A stretch of 64,000 nucleotides of DNA from CAVTWY01 sp963738615 (GTDB lineage: Bacteria > Pseudomonadota > Gammaproteobacteria > Burkholderiales > Burkholderiaceae_C), in contig CAVTXI010000001.1 in NCBI GenBank assembly GCA_963738615.1, positions 124,001 to 188,000 of the forward strand. Direction: 5' to 3'. The notes under the pieces are model-generated. The model worked only from the letters and a program-made list of their open reading frames with translations, was not told the origin of the DNA and made no database searches. Shown here piece after piece: positions 19,787 to 28,630 of the stretch (within the stretch, counting starts at the first letter, position 1; each line of letters starts with the position of its first letter). The position numbers were made by a program, and so were the translations under genes.

Positions 19787-20980
19787 ATGCTCGCCGACAA
19801 CATCGTCCACTTCACCCGCGTGCTGCGCCGCGCCGGCCTGCCAGTGGGGCCCGACCGCGCGCTCGCGGCGATCAGTGCGGTCGAAGCGGTGGGGCTCGAT
19901 CGGCGCGAAGACGTGCACGCGGCATTAAGCGCCGTGATGCTCGACCGACACGAACAGCAAGCGATGTTCGACGCGGCCTTCGACACCTTCTGGCGCGACC
20001 CGAAACTGCTCGAGCAGTTGATGTACTTGATGCTGCCGAAGGTGCAGGGCCGTGGCGAGAAGGAACGCCCGCCGCGCGCCAACCGTCTGGTCGAGGCGTT
20101 GGCATCGACCGCGCCCGTCGAGCTGCCGCGGCCACAGGCGCCGCAGGAGCCCGACGACGAAATCCGCTTCGACGCGTCGATGACGTTCTCGGACCGCGAG
20201 CGCTTGCAACGCGCCGACTTCGAGACCATGACCGCCGCCGAGTTCAATCTCGCCAAGCGCGTCGCCGAACAAGCGCCGCTGCCCGTCGAACCCGTGCGCA
20301 CCCGCCGCCATGAAGCCGCTGACCACGGGACGATCGACCTGCGCCGCAGCCTGCAGCGCATGACGCGCCGCCCCGACGTGATCACGCCCGCGTTCACGCG
20401 CGCGCGCGTGCAGTCGCCGCCGATCGTCGTGCTGCTCGACATCTCGGGGTCGATGGAGCGCTACTCGCGCATGTTCCTGCACTACACGCATGGCCTGACG
20501 CGCCGTCTGCCGGGCCGCGTGCACACCTTTACCTTCGGCACGCGCCTGACCGACATCACCCGCTGCATGCGCCATCGCGACCCCGACGAGGCGTTGGCGA
20601 TGGCCGACGAACGCGTCGCCGACTGGCGCGGCGGCACGCGCATCGCCGCGAGCCTGCACGAGTTCAACCACCGCTGGGCGCGCCGCGTACTCGGCGCCAA
20701 CGCCGCCGTGCTGCTGGTCACGGACGGCCTCGAGCGTGGTGACGACGATGGCGCCGAACTCGACCGCGCGATTGCACTCCTTCACAGATCGGCGCACCGC
20801 CTCGTGTGGCTCAATCCGCTGCTGCGTTACCAGGGCTTCCAGCCACGCGCCGCGGGCGTGCGCACGATGCTCGCGCATGTCGACCACTTCCTGCCGGTGC
20901 ACAGCCTCGACAGCCTGGCCGACCTGGGCCGAGCGTTGCGCGCGCCGTTGCGGCGGCCCACAGCGTTGCTGCGTCACTAA
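19787..20980 (+). CDS. coxE: CoxE-type VWA-domain protein
   Basis: A 397-residue protein of the CoxE/VWA_CoxE family. The N-terminal half is helical and charged. The C-terminal half is a von Willebrand A domain with the MIDAS start VLLDISGSMERYSRMF, followed by FTFGTRLTDITR and AVLLVTDGLERGD. It is expected to bind the MoxR-type ATPase encoded just upstream, and together they help insert or mature the molybdenum cofactor site. It is intact, with 12 bases between the coxD stop and its start. Confidence 0.87.
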   Translation: MLADNIVHFTRVLRRAGLPVGPDRALAAISAVEAVGLDRREDVHAALSAVMLDRHEQQAMFDAAFDTFWRDPKLLEQLMYLMLPKVQGRGEKERPPRANRLVEALASTAPVELPRPQAPQEPDDEIRFDASMTFSDRERLQRADFETMTAAEFNLAKRVAEQAPLPVEPVRTRRHEAADHGTIDLRRSLQRMTRRPDVITPAFTRARVQSPPIVVLLDISGSMERYSRMFLHYTHGLTRRLPGRVHTFTFGTRLTDITRCMRHRDPDEALAMADERVADWRGGTRIAASLHEFNHRWARRVLGANAAVLLVTDGLERGDDDGAELDRAIALLHRSAHRLVWLNPLLRYQGFQPRAAGVRTMLAHVDHFLPVHSLDSLADLGRALRAPLRRPTALLRH

Positions 20981-21008
20981 CAACTCACATCGCTGCGCGA
21001 ACGACCCC

Positions 21009-21581
21009 ATGGAACTCCAAGGCGAACGACTCATCCCCGCATCGGTCCCCGACACCTGGGCCGCTCTCAACGACGCCGAGGTGTTGAAGGCCTGCATCGC
21101 CGGCTGCGAATCGCTCGAGCGCGAAGGCGACGACAAGATGAACGCCGTGATGGCGGTGAAGATCGGCCCCGTCAGCGCGAAGTTCAAGGGCAAGGTGCAG
21201 CTCACGAACGTGAACGCGCCGACGAGCTACACGCTGAATTTCGACGGCCAAGGCGGCGTGGCCGGGCACGGCAAGGGGTCGGCCGATGTGACGCTTTCGC
21301 CCGATGGCCAAGGCACGAAGCTGAAGTACGTCGCGCGCGCTCAGGTCGGCGGCAAGCTGGCGCAGGTGGGGTCGCGTCTGGTCGACTCGGCGGCCGCCAA
21401 GATCGCCGACGGCTTCTTCGCTGCCTTTGAATCAAAGATGGCGGGGGCGGAGGGCGCAGTCGCGCAGCCCACGTCGGTCGCCCTTACGACCCCGGCGTCG
21501 TATCAGGCGCCGAACTGGGGCATCGTCGCGCTCATCGTGGTTGCACTGGTTGCGGCTGTGGGCTACTTGGGCACGCGGTAA
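21009..21581 (+). CDS. coxG: CoxG-type membrane-anchored SRPBCC protein
   Basis: A 190-residue protein of the CO dehydrogenase subunit G family. Residues 1-145 form the SRPBCC fold (MELQGERLIPASVPDTWAAL, CIAGCESLEREGDDKM, GGVAGHGKGSADVTL). A C-terminal hydrophobic helix (WGIVALIVVALVAAVGYLG) anchors it in the membrane. CoxG is known to tether CO dehydrogenase to the inner face of the cytoplasmic membrane. Start ATG at 21009 was chosen because longer in-frame extensions run into the coxE gene. It would give the CoxSM complex a membrane contact. Confidence 0.86.
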   Translation: MELQGERLIPASVPDTWAALNDAEVLKACIAGCESLEREGDDKMNAVMAVKIGPVSAKFKGKVQLTNVNAPTSYTLNFDGQGGVAGHGKGSADVTLSPDGQGTKLKYVARAQVGGKLAQVGSRLVDSAAAKIADGFFAAFESKMAGAEGAVAQPTSVALTTPASYQAPNWGIVALIVVALVAAVGYLGTR

Positions 21582-21602
21582 AGGTAGAGAGGACCCATCA
21601 AC

Positions 21603-22616
21603 ATGGACAGTCTTGATCTGGACGTACTGCGCCAAGCCAAAACCTGGCGCACCGAAGGCCACGACGTGTGGCTTGTCACCGTGCTCGAAACCTGGGGCTC
21701 GGCTCCGCGTCCACCCGGCGCGCTGCTGGCGCTTCGCAATGACGGCCAGGTGGTCGGGTCGGTTTCCGGCGGCTGCGTCGAAGACGACTTGATCGACCGC
21801 GTGCGCCACGGCGAGCGCGTGGGCAAGCCGTCGCTGGTGACCTACGGCGTCACGAAGGAAGAAGCCGCGCGCTTCGGCCTGCCGTGCGGCGGCACGCTGC
21901 GGCTGGTGCAGGAACCACTCGGGGACACCGCGTGGATCGACGAGATGCTCGCGCGCACGTCACGCCACGAACTCGTAGCGCGCAGCGTCGACATGACCAC
22001 CGGCGCCGTCACGATCGAACCCGCGCGCCGCGGCGAAGCGTTCGCCTTCGACGGCCAGACGATGCGCGCGCTCTTCGGCCCACGCTGGCGCTTGTTGATC
22101 ATCGGCTCGGGCCAACTCTCGCGCGCGCTCGCACCGATCGCCCAGTCGCTCGATTTCGAAGTCATCTGCTGCGACCCGCGCGAGGAATACGGCCTGACGT
22201 GGGACGTGCCCGGCTCGATCTTCAGCAAGTCGATGCCCGATGATCTGGTGGTCGAGCTGCAACCCGACGCACACACCGCGGTGGTGGCGGTGACGCACGA
22301 TCCGAAGCTCGACGACATGGCGCTGCTCGAGGCGCTGAAGTCGCCGGCGTTTTACGTCGGCGCGCTGGGCTCGCGCCTCAATACGCAGAAGCGGCAGGAG
22401 CGGCTGAAGCTCTTCGACCTGTCCGACGCCGAGATCGCGCGCCTGCATGGCCCCATCGGCCTGCACCTGGGTTCGCGCACGCCAGCCGAGATCGCGGTGT
22501 CGATCGCCGCCGAGATCGTCGCCGTGCGCAACGGCGTGGGGCTGGCGCAGAAGAAGGAAGGCTCGGCGATGCCGGATGTGCGGGATGCGGCGCTGGTGTG
22601 CGGCAGCGGCGGTTGA
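21603..22616 (+). CDS. XdhC/CoxI-family molybdenum cofactor maturation protein
   Basis: A 337-residue protein with the two XdhC domains. The N-terminal part has VLETWGSAPRPPGALLAL and GSVSGGCVEDDLI, with the GG-C motif typical of cofactor-sulfurating factors, and FGLPCGGTLRLV. The C-terminal part is Rossmann-like (LLIIGSGQLSRALAPIAQSL) and ends with FYVGALGSRLNTQKRQERL and GLHLGSRTPAEIAVSIAAEI. These proteins bind and sulfurate molybdenum cofactor before insertion. It is the last gene of the cox-like operon. Confidence 0.88.
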   Translation: MDSLDLDVLRQAKTWRTEGHDVWLVTVLETWGSAPRPPGALLALRNDGQVVGSVSGGCVEDDLIDRVRHGERVGKPSLVTYGVTKEEAARFGLPCGGTLRLVQEPLGDTAWIDEMLARTSRHELVARSVDMTTGAVTIEPARRGEAFAFDGQTMRALFGPRWRLLIIGSGQLSRALAPIAQSLDFEVICCDPREEYGLTWDVPGSIFSKSMPDDLVVELQPDAHTAVVAVTHDPKLDDMALLEALKSPAFYVGALGSRLNTQKRQERLKLFDLSDAEIARLHGPIGLHLGSRTPAEIAVSIAAEIVAVRNGVGLAQKKEGSAMPDVRDAALVCGSGG

Positions 22617-22622
22617 CGGCTC

Positions 22623-23615
22623 TCACGTCTCGGGCGTGAACCCGCTGGCCTTGACGATCGGTCCCCAGAAGTCGTGTTCGCGGCGCATCGACGCCGCGAG
22701 TTGATCGGGCGTGCAGACCGCGACCGCGAGCCCGGTCTTGGCCCACGTCTCGCGCACGTCGGCTTCGTTCGACGCGGCCTGGATCTGTTCGGCAAGGCGC
22801 GCGATCTGCGGCGTCGCCGTGCGTGCCCGCACGAACGCGCCGAACCACTCTTGTCGGGTCATCGCCTCGAAGCCGGCTTCACGAAAGGTCGGCACGGCGG
22901 GAAAGAACGGCGAGCGATCGGTCCAACTCGTGGCCAGCACGCGCAGCTTGCCGGCTTGCACCAGCGGGCGCGCCGAAGCTTCGGTGGACAGCGCTGCGGC
23001 GACTTCGCCCGCGGCCGCCGCCTGCATGGCGAGCAGGCCGCCGCGATAGGGGACGTGGGCCAGTTCGACGCCGATTTCTCGGGCCAGCAGCAGCGCCATG
23101 AAGTGCGGCATCGAGCCCGCGCCCGGATTGCCGCAGGACGCCGGCGCGGTCTCGCTCTTGCACCAACGCGCGAGCCCGTCGATGCTCGTCACCGACGGCG
23201 GCACCTTCGGCCCTACCGCCAATGCGAAGGCCGTGGTCGCCACGGTACTGACCGGGTCCAAATCCGTGAACGGGTCGTAGGCAAGCTGGCGATAGACGTG
23301 CGGGTACATCGTCAGCACCGATGCCGGCGTGACCAGCAGCGTGGTGCCGTCGAGGGCAGCGCGCACGAGTTCCTCGACGGCGAGACGGCCCGCGGCGCCG
23401 GTACGGTTCTCGACGACGGCCGACGTCGCGTAGCGGCCTTGAAGCTTCTCGGCGAGCTTGCGGCAGACGATGTCGACCGAGCCGCCTGCCGGGTAGCCGC
23501 ACAGCACCCGCAGGCCTTCGCGCTGCGCTTGTGCGCGAGCGGGCAGCGTCGCGTAGGCCAGGGTCGCGATCAGACCGATGGTGGCGCCGCGTCGTGTCGT
23601 CAAATGCTTGTTCAT
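22623..23615 (-). CDS. Bug-family tripartite tricarboxylate transporter substrate-binding protein
   Basis: A 330-residue periplasmic receptor with a signal peptide (RRGATIGLIATLAYATLPARAQA). The Bug/TctC pattern is clear: LRVLCGYPAGGSVDIVCRKLAEKL, VVENRTGAAGRLAVEELVRA, MYPHVYRQLAYDPFTDLDPV and HVPYRGGLLAMQAAAAGEVAAAL. Expanded families of these receptors are a mark of Burkholderiales. No TctAB membrane genes are nearby. It lies downstream of the dioxygenase on the same strand, so it may bind an aromatic or carboxylate compound handled by that enzyme. Confidence 0.88.
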   Translation of the reverse strand: MNKHLTTRRGATIGLIATLAYATLPARAQAQREGLRVLCGYPAGGSVDIVCRKLAEKLQGRYATSAVVENRTGAAGRLAVEELVRAALDGTTLLVTPASVLTMYPHVYRQLAYDPFTDLDPVSTVATTAFALAVGPKVPPSVTSIDGLARWCKSETAPASCGNPGAGSMPHFMALLLAREIGVELAHVPYRGGLLAMQAAAAGEVAAALSTEASARPLVQAGKLRVLATSWTDRSPFFPAVPTFREAGFEAMTRQEWFGAFVRARTATPQIARLAEQIQAASNEADVRETWAKTGLAVAVCTPDQLAASMRREHDFWGPIVKASGFTPET

Positions 23616-23629
23616 GATGTCTCCATCGT

Positions 23630-24271
23630 TCAGGCCATCACGGCCGTCCATCGAAGTCCAAGCACATCGTCGTCGTCGCCGTCGCGTGCGGCGGCGGCGA
23701 CCAGACGCTCGGGATGTTGCAGCGAACGAAACCAACGGTCGCTGTCGCACATCGAGTCGCGCGGCAGGAAGACCTGCGTCACCAGTCGCTGCCGGTGCGT
23801 CGTGATCTGCAGGTGCAGGTGCGAGGCACGCTGCGAGCTGCCGTCGCGGTAGGGGCCGGGCACCAGGCTGTCGAACTCGAAGTAGCCGTTTGTGTCGGTC
23901 TCGGTCGTTCCGTAGCCGACGAATCCGGGCATGACGCGATCGTGTTCGGGCGACGCCGGATGCGTGTAGCGGCCGTTCGGATCGGCGTGCCAAAGCTCGA
24001 CGCGGGCGGCCACGATGGCGTCGCCGCGCGTGTCCACCACCCGACCACCGAACACCATCGCGTGAGCCCCGAGCGGTGTCGACGAACCCCCGCGCCAAAG
24101 GCGTGAGTCGGCGTCAGCCGGGAGGGGCACCGGGTAATACGGGCCCAGCAGCAGCCCCGGCGTTCGATGTAACGACGCTGCCGACTCGATCCGCTCGTGC
24201 GCAAGCGTCGCGGCGCTCGCGGTCTGGTTCGAATCGGCCTGGTTCGAATCGGCCTGGTTCGAATGGGTCAT
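23630..24271 (-). CDS. Intradiol ring-cleavage dioxygenase
   Basis: A protein of about 213 residues of the protocatechuate/hydroxyquinol dioxygenase fold. The C-terminal half has the family pattern: GRVVDTRGDAIVAARVELWHADPNGRY, GYGTTETDTNGYFEFDSLVPGPYRDG, then HLHLQITTHRQRLVTQVFLP; the HLH pair and tyrosines are the expected non-haem iron ligands. The N-terminus has GPYYPVPLP and an imperfect NQADSNQADSNQT repeat encoded by tandem 15-mers. Start ATG at 24271; GTG at 24283 is also possible. It is smaller than bacterial catechol 1,2-dioxygenases. The substrate is uncertain. The divergent LysR gene is its likely regulator. Confidence 0.78.
   Translation of the reverse strand: MTHSNQADSNQADSNQTASAATLAHERIESAASLHRTPGLLLGPYYPVPLPADADSRLWRGGSSTPLGAHAMVFGGRVVDTRGDAIVAARVELWHADPNGRYTHPASPEHDRVMPGFVGYGTTETDTNGYFEFDSLVPGPYRDGSSQRASHLHLQITTHRQRLVTQVFLPRDSMCDSDRWFRSLQHPERLVAAAARDGDDDDVLGLRWTAVMA
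24226..24264. repeat. Tandem 15-base repeat, two full copies and one partial
   Basis: The unit ggttcgaatcggcct occurs at 24226-24240 and 24241-24255, then nine bases of a third copy. On the minus strand it encodes repeated DSNQA within the N-terminus of the dioxygenase. The unit is in frame, so copy-number change would not break the gene. It resembles the T-arm of tRNA by chance. Confidence 0.9.
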
Positions 24272-24328
24272 GTGCTGTTCCACAAGCCAGCGTAGGCTCG
24301 AAGGCGATTCGCAGAAAGCGACTTGTGT

Positions 24329-24356
24329 TCATCACGTGATCCACATTCGTGATCAC
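24329..24356. promoter_or_regulatory. Candidate LysR operator between dioxygenase and regulator genes
   Basis: In the 98-base divergent gap lie a perfect 10-base palindrome ATCACGTGAT (24331-24340) and a second palindrome GTGATCAC (24349-24356), sharing GTGATC. Paired dyads between a LysR gene and its divergent target are typical regulator sites. Their place directly before the regulator ATG fits autoregulation. Confidence 0.45.
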
Positions 24357-24369
24357 CGGAGCTTCAGCC

Positions 24370-25302
24370 ATGGACATCGACCGTGCGCGTCGTCACCTGC
24401 GCCTTCGCGACCTCGAGACCTTGATCGCCGTGGTGCAGGCCGGCGCGATGCGCAAGGCTTCGGGCGGCCTGCATCGATCCGAGCCGGCGGTGTCGAAGGC
24501 GCTGCGCGAACTGGAAGACGCGCTCGGCCTGCCGCTGCTCGAGCGCGGCCGCAGCGGCGTGTTGCCGACGGTCTATGGCGAGGCGCTGGTGCGGCGCTCG
24601 AAGTCGCTGATCGACGAGCTCGACGGCGCGCTGCGTGAATTGGCGCACCTCGCCGACCCAGCTTCAGGCGAGGTGCGCCTGGGCTGCCCGGAGACGCTGC
24701 ACGCGGGGCTGGTCGGCGCGTCGATCGAGCGCCTGCTGCGCGACCGACCGCGCATGCGCTTCGTGCTCGAGTTGGGCCAGGCCAACGACCTGGTCGCGCA
24801 GTTCCTGCTCGAACGCCGGGTCAACGTCGTGATCGCCCGGCCGCCGCCGGTTCCCCTGCCTGCCGAGGTGCATGGCGAGCCGCTGTTCAACGACCGGTTG
24901 CAGATCGTCGTCGACCCGGCGCATCCGCTGGCGCGACGCCGTCGCATCGGGCTGCCCGACCTGCACCGCGCGCACTGGATCCTCTCGCGCGTCGAGACCA
25001 CGAACGTCTCGCCCGTGTCCCGAGCCTTCGCGGCGCACGGCCTGCCGCTGCCGCCGCTCATGCTCGTGTCGGGATCGCTGAGCCTGCGCTACAACCTGCT
25101 GGCGACCGGGCGTTTTGTGACCTGCGTGCCGCATTCGGTGCTCCCCTTCGTCGACCGGCGGCGGCTGTTCCGCATCCTGCCGATCGAGCTGCCGCCATGG
25201 GACGTGCCGACGATGATCCTCACGTTGCGCGGGCGAACGGCGGGGCCGGCGGCGACGCTCTTCCTGCAGACGCTGCGCGAGTTGGCGCGGCCGTTGGCAT
25301 GA
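24370..25302 (+). CDS. LysR-family transcriptional regulator
   Basis: A 310-residue regulator. The winged helix-turn-helix fills residues 10-70 (RDLETLIAVVQAGAMRKASGG, SEPAVSKALRELEDALGLPLLER), followed by the effector domain (GEVRLGCPETLHAGLVG; a GxxSLRYNLLATGRFVTCVP segment). It is divergent from the intradiol dioxygenase and Bug receptor genes, the classic arrangement for aromatic catabolism control. Its stop overlaps the start of the next hydrolase gene by ATGA. Confidence 0.88.
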   Translation: MDIDRARRHLRLRDLETLIAVVQAGAMRKASGGLHRSEPAVSKALRELEDALGLPLLERGRSGVLPTVYGEALVRRSKSLIDELDGALRELAHLADPASGEVRLGCPETLHAGLVGASIERLLRDRPRMRFVLELGQANDLVAQFLLERRVNVVIARPPPVPLPAEVHGEPLFNDRLQIVVDPAHPLARRRRIGLPDLHRAHWILSRVETTNVSPVSRAFAAHGLPLPPLMLVSGSLSLRYNLLATGRFVTCVPHSVLPFVDRRRLFRILPIELPPWDVPTMILTLRGRTAGPAATLFLQTLRELARPLA

Positions 25303-25956
25303 CGACGCTCATGCTGCTGCCCGGCATGGACGGCACCGGGGCGTTGTTCGAGTTCTTCGTCGCCCAAGCTCGGTTATGACGCGCTCGTCGAACGCGTGCT
25401 TCGCGAGCTTCCCCACGACGGCGCTTTTGCCTTGCTCGGCGAATCGTTCTCCGGGCCGGTTGCCGTCGCCGTGGCGGCTCGTTCCGCGCCCGTTGCGCTG
25501 ATCCTTGCCTGTTCCTTCGTCATCAACCCCAGGCCCGCGTTGGCGCCGCTCGCGCCGCTGCTCGCGTGGCTGCCCGCGCCCGGTCGATGGCTCCACCTGC
25601 TCGCGTCGTTCGCGCTGCTGGGGCGCCACGCGACGCCGGACCTGCGCCGCGCGCTTGCGCGTGCGATTCGCGCCGTGGCGCCGGATGTGATGCGGCACCG
25701 TGCGGCGTCGGTACAGCGCGTCGACGTCAGGCCCGCACTCGCGTTCGCCCGTTGTCCGGTGCTTTACCTTCAGGCCAGCGAAGACCGCATCGTTCCGCCG
25801 ACGTGCGCCGTCGAGGTGATTCGGATCAGGCCCGACGCGATGGTGGCCTCGATCGAAGGGCCGCACTGCCTGCTGCAAGCGAGGCCCGAAGCGGTGGCAG
25901 ACGCCGTCGCGGGATTCCTGCGGCGTGTGGAAGAAGGGTCCCCCGTCGCGCCGTGA
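25299..25956 (+). CDS. Small alpha/beta-hydrolase (frameshifted)
   Basis: The start MTTLMLLPGMDGTGALFEFFVAQ overlaps the LysR stop. After a break near 25367, where removing one A restores VAQLGYDALVERVLRELP, the frame continues with the nucleophile elbow LLGESFSGPVAVAVAA, the acidic strand VLYLQASEDRIVPP and the histidine in IEGPHCLLQARPEAV. The resulting 218 residues look about 15-20 shorter than usual between the first strand and GYDAL, so a small real deletion is possible. The family includes many esterases of unknown substrate. Confidence 0.7.
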
Positions 25957-26002
25957 CCCCGAGCCGTGACCCCGAGCGGACCGCGATGCGCATCTGCAGC
26001 CG

Positions 26003-26227
26003 CTACTCCGCGATCTCGACCCGCTTCACACGACCCGACTCGCCACTCTTGATCGACACGGCGGATTTGCCGCAGCCGAATCGGCTGGCGACAAGCGCAA
26101 TCAGTTCGACGTTGGCCTTGCCGTCGACCGGCGGTGACTTCAGTAGCGCCGTCCATGCGCCGCCGGCGTCCTGATCGAGCGACGAGGTGCGCGCGTTGGG
26201 CTTGACCTTGATCGTGATGATCGTCAT
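26003..26227 (-). CDS. yggU: YggU/DUF167-family small protein
   Basis: A 74-residue protein with the DUF167 signature: IKVKPNARTSSLDQDAGGAW, LKSPPVDGKANVELIALVAS and VSIKSGESGRVKRVEI. The family is widespread, and its function is unknown; in many genomes it sits beside yggT or proC, which is not the case here. ATG at 26227 gives the standard length. Confidence 0.88.
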   Translation of the reverse strand: MTIITIKVKPNARTSSLDQDAGGAWTALLKSPPVDGKANVELIALVASRFGCGKSAVSIKSGESGRVKRVEIAE

Positions 26228-26494
26228 GGGGCGATTGTCGAAGCCCTGCCGCGTTCATGCGGCACGCGGGATGCAGCCCAGCGGCCGTACGTAGGCACGT
26301 GGTGCGGGTGTCGGGTGAGTGTGTCGATGCGGATCACGATGCGCCTCCATGCAATGCCACCATCGCCAGTGTGTCGATGGTCGCGCCGCGCCGCTCGAAA
26401 GCGCAGAATCAAGCGACCGTGCCAGGCGTGGTCGACGAGGCGCTTGTCCGCTGTGCGCTGCGTGCGGGGTCCCATCCCAACAAAGGAGACAAGC
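26228..26494. other. Intergenic region, no gene recognised
   Basis: This 267-base stretch between divergent yggU and the serine hydrolase contains open frames on both strands, but none has a family match or plausible start. A ribosome site (aaaggagac) just before 26495 serves the hydrolase. I see no convincing promoter pair or terminator. Confidence 0.5.
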
Positions 26495-27653
26495 ATGGCA
26501 TTCGACGGTTCGGCGATCCGCGCGCTGCTCGACGGCGCGGTTTCGAAAGGTGCGATCCACGGCATCGCGGCGGTGGTGGTCGATCGCAACGGTGAGCTGT
26601 TCCACCACGCGGCCGGCGAGGCGAACGCGCGCACGATGTTCCGCAACGCGTCGATGACGAAGGCGGTGGCGACGACGGCGGCGCTGCAGTTGGTGGAACA
26701 GGGCAAGCTCGGGCTCGACGACACGGTCGAGTCGATCCTGCCCGAGTTCGGCGAGCTGAAGGTGCTGGACGGCTTCGATGCGAACGACAAGCCGCGCCTG
26801 CGTGCGCCGGCCAGCAAGGCGACGATCCGCCAGTTGATGACGCACTCGGCGGGGCTGGGGTACTTCTTCCTCCATGAAGGCCTTGCGCGCTATCACGCTG
26901 CCACGGGCGCGCCGCACGTGCTCACGGGGGTGAAGGCGAGCCTGTCGGTGCCGTTGGCGCATGACCCGGGCACGGCGTGGGAATACAGCGTGCGGTACCG
27001 ACTGGCTGGGCCTGGTGGTCGAGAAGGTGTCGGGCCAGAGCCTGGCGACGTACCTGAAGCAGCACGTCTACGAGCCGCTGCGCATGAACGATTCGACCTT
27101 CGCGCCCAACGCCGAGCAGCGGTCGCGTCTGCTGCGCATCATGCCGCGCCAAGCCGACGGCAAGCTCGAGCCGACGGCGCTCGATCTGCCGGCCGTCTCC
27201 GAGTGGGAAGCCGGCGGCCACGGCTCGTACGGCACGATTCAAGACTATGGGCGCTTCGTTCAGGCGTGGTTGAACGATGGCCGCGGTGTGCTGAAGCCTG
27301 CCACCGCGCAGATGGCGCTGCAGGACCACCTGGGCAAGATCAAACTGCCCGAGCTGCTGAAGTCGCAGGTGCCCATGCTGTCGAACGACGTGCCGTCGCT
27401 GCCGTTCGAGCAGAGCTGGGGCCTGGGCTTCCACCTCATGCTCGACAACGTGCCCGGCGCGCGCAGCGCCGGCACGGCCGACTGGGCGGGCATCTTCAAT
27501 TCCTACTACTGGATCGACCGCACCAAGGGCGTCGGCGGCGTGCTGATGACGCAGATGCTGCCGTTCTTCGACATGCGCGTGGTCGAGACGCTGATGGGCT
27601 TCGAAGGCGCGGTGTATCAGCAGGTGGGGGCGGTGGTGCCGGCGGCGGCCTGA
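26495..27653 (+). CDS. Serine beta-lactamase-fold hydrolase (EstB/class C type, frameshifted)
   Basis: A beta-lactamase-family protein of about 385 residues without signal peptide. Motifs: SMTK (S-x-x-K with nucleophile Ser) in FRNASMTKAVATTAA, the YSV tyrosine in TAWEYSV, and GGHGSYGT near residue 245 in the place of the KTG box. One extra base near 26992 splits the frame; removal gives EYSVGTDWLGLVVEKVSGQSL. Lack of an export signal and the HGS box point to an esterase or transacylase such as EstB rather than an antibiotic-degrading enzyme. A strong ribosome site precedes the ATG. Confidence 0.85.
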
Positions 27654-27663
27654 GGGGTCGAAG

Positions 27664-28558
27664 TTGGTGGTGGCGACGACGGCATTCGTCGACACCCCGC
27701 TGCTGCGCGTGGGCTACCAGCAATGGAACCCCGACGCGCAGCAGGCGGTGGTTCTGCTTCACGGTTGGCCCGACAGCCCGCGCTGTTGGGCCGACATTGC
27801 GCCCGCGCTGGCTGCTGCCGGCTGGCGCGTGGTGGTGCCGGCACTGTCGCGGTTTTTCGCCCACCACGTTCCTGCGCGCCGACACACCGCGCACCGGCCA
27901 GCTTGCTGCGCTGGGGCGTGACCTGCTCGACTTCATCGATGCGCTCGGGCTGAACAAACCCGCGCTTGTCGGCCACGACTGGGGCGCACGCGCCGCGGCC
28001 AATGCATGCGGCCTGCGGCATGGTGCAGCAAGCCACCTGGTGATGGTGTCGGTCGGCTACGGCACCAACGATCCGACGCAGGCGTTGCCGTTGCCCCAGG
28101 CGCGCAACTATTGGTACCACTGGTACATGGTCACGCCGCGCGGCGAGCGCACGGTGCGCGAAGACCGCAAGGCCTTCGCGCGCATCATGTGGGACACGTG
28201 GTCACCACCGGGTTGGGTGCGCGACGACGAGTTCGACGCCACCGCCGCGGCGTTCGACAACAACGACTGGCCCGACATCACGCTGCATTCGTACCGCCAC
28301 CGTTGGGGCCACTCACCGGGGCATGCGCACTACGCAAGTGACGACGCGGCGCTGAACCCCGCCCCGGTGCTCGACGTGCCCACGCTCGTGCTGCACGGCG
28401 CGAGCGATTTCGTGAATGGTCCTGACAGTTCGGCCGGCAAAGAGCGCTTCTTCACCGGCCCGTATCGGCGGGTGCTGCTCGACGGCGTGGGGCACTTCCC
28501 GTCGCGCGAAGCGCCGCAGGCGGTGGTGAGGGAGCTGCTGGCGTTTCTGGCGGGGTGA
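27664..28558 (+). CDS. Alpha/beta-hydrolase, haloalkane dehalogenase/epoxide hydrolase-like (frameshifted)
   Basis: A hydrolase of about 297 residues. Motifs: VVLLHGWPDSPRCWADIAPAL (HGxP oxyanion motif), the nucleophile elbow ALVGHDWGARAA with aspartate as nucleophile (GHDWG), the acid in LVLHGASDFVNGPD and the base in VGHFPSREAP. An Asp nucleophile is the mark of epoxide hydrolases and haloalkane dehalogenases, so one of these activities is likely. One extra T near 27847 splits the frame; removal gives ALRGFSPTTFLRADTPRTGQ. The start is TTG or GTG around 27664, ten bases after the upstream gene, so the two are likely co-transcribed. Confidence 0.83.
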
Positions 28559-28630
28559 CGCTTCCAGGCGCCGCTGTCGGCCGAAAAGTGAGGGGCCTGA
28601 TCGATTGCTTTCGTTTCCCGCAACGCCCGC

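Noticed and set aside
24226..24264. Triple ggttcgaat, resembling tRNA T-loops
   Set aside because: In-frame tandem repeat of the dioxygenase N-terminus; no acceptor or anticodon stem nearby.
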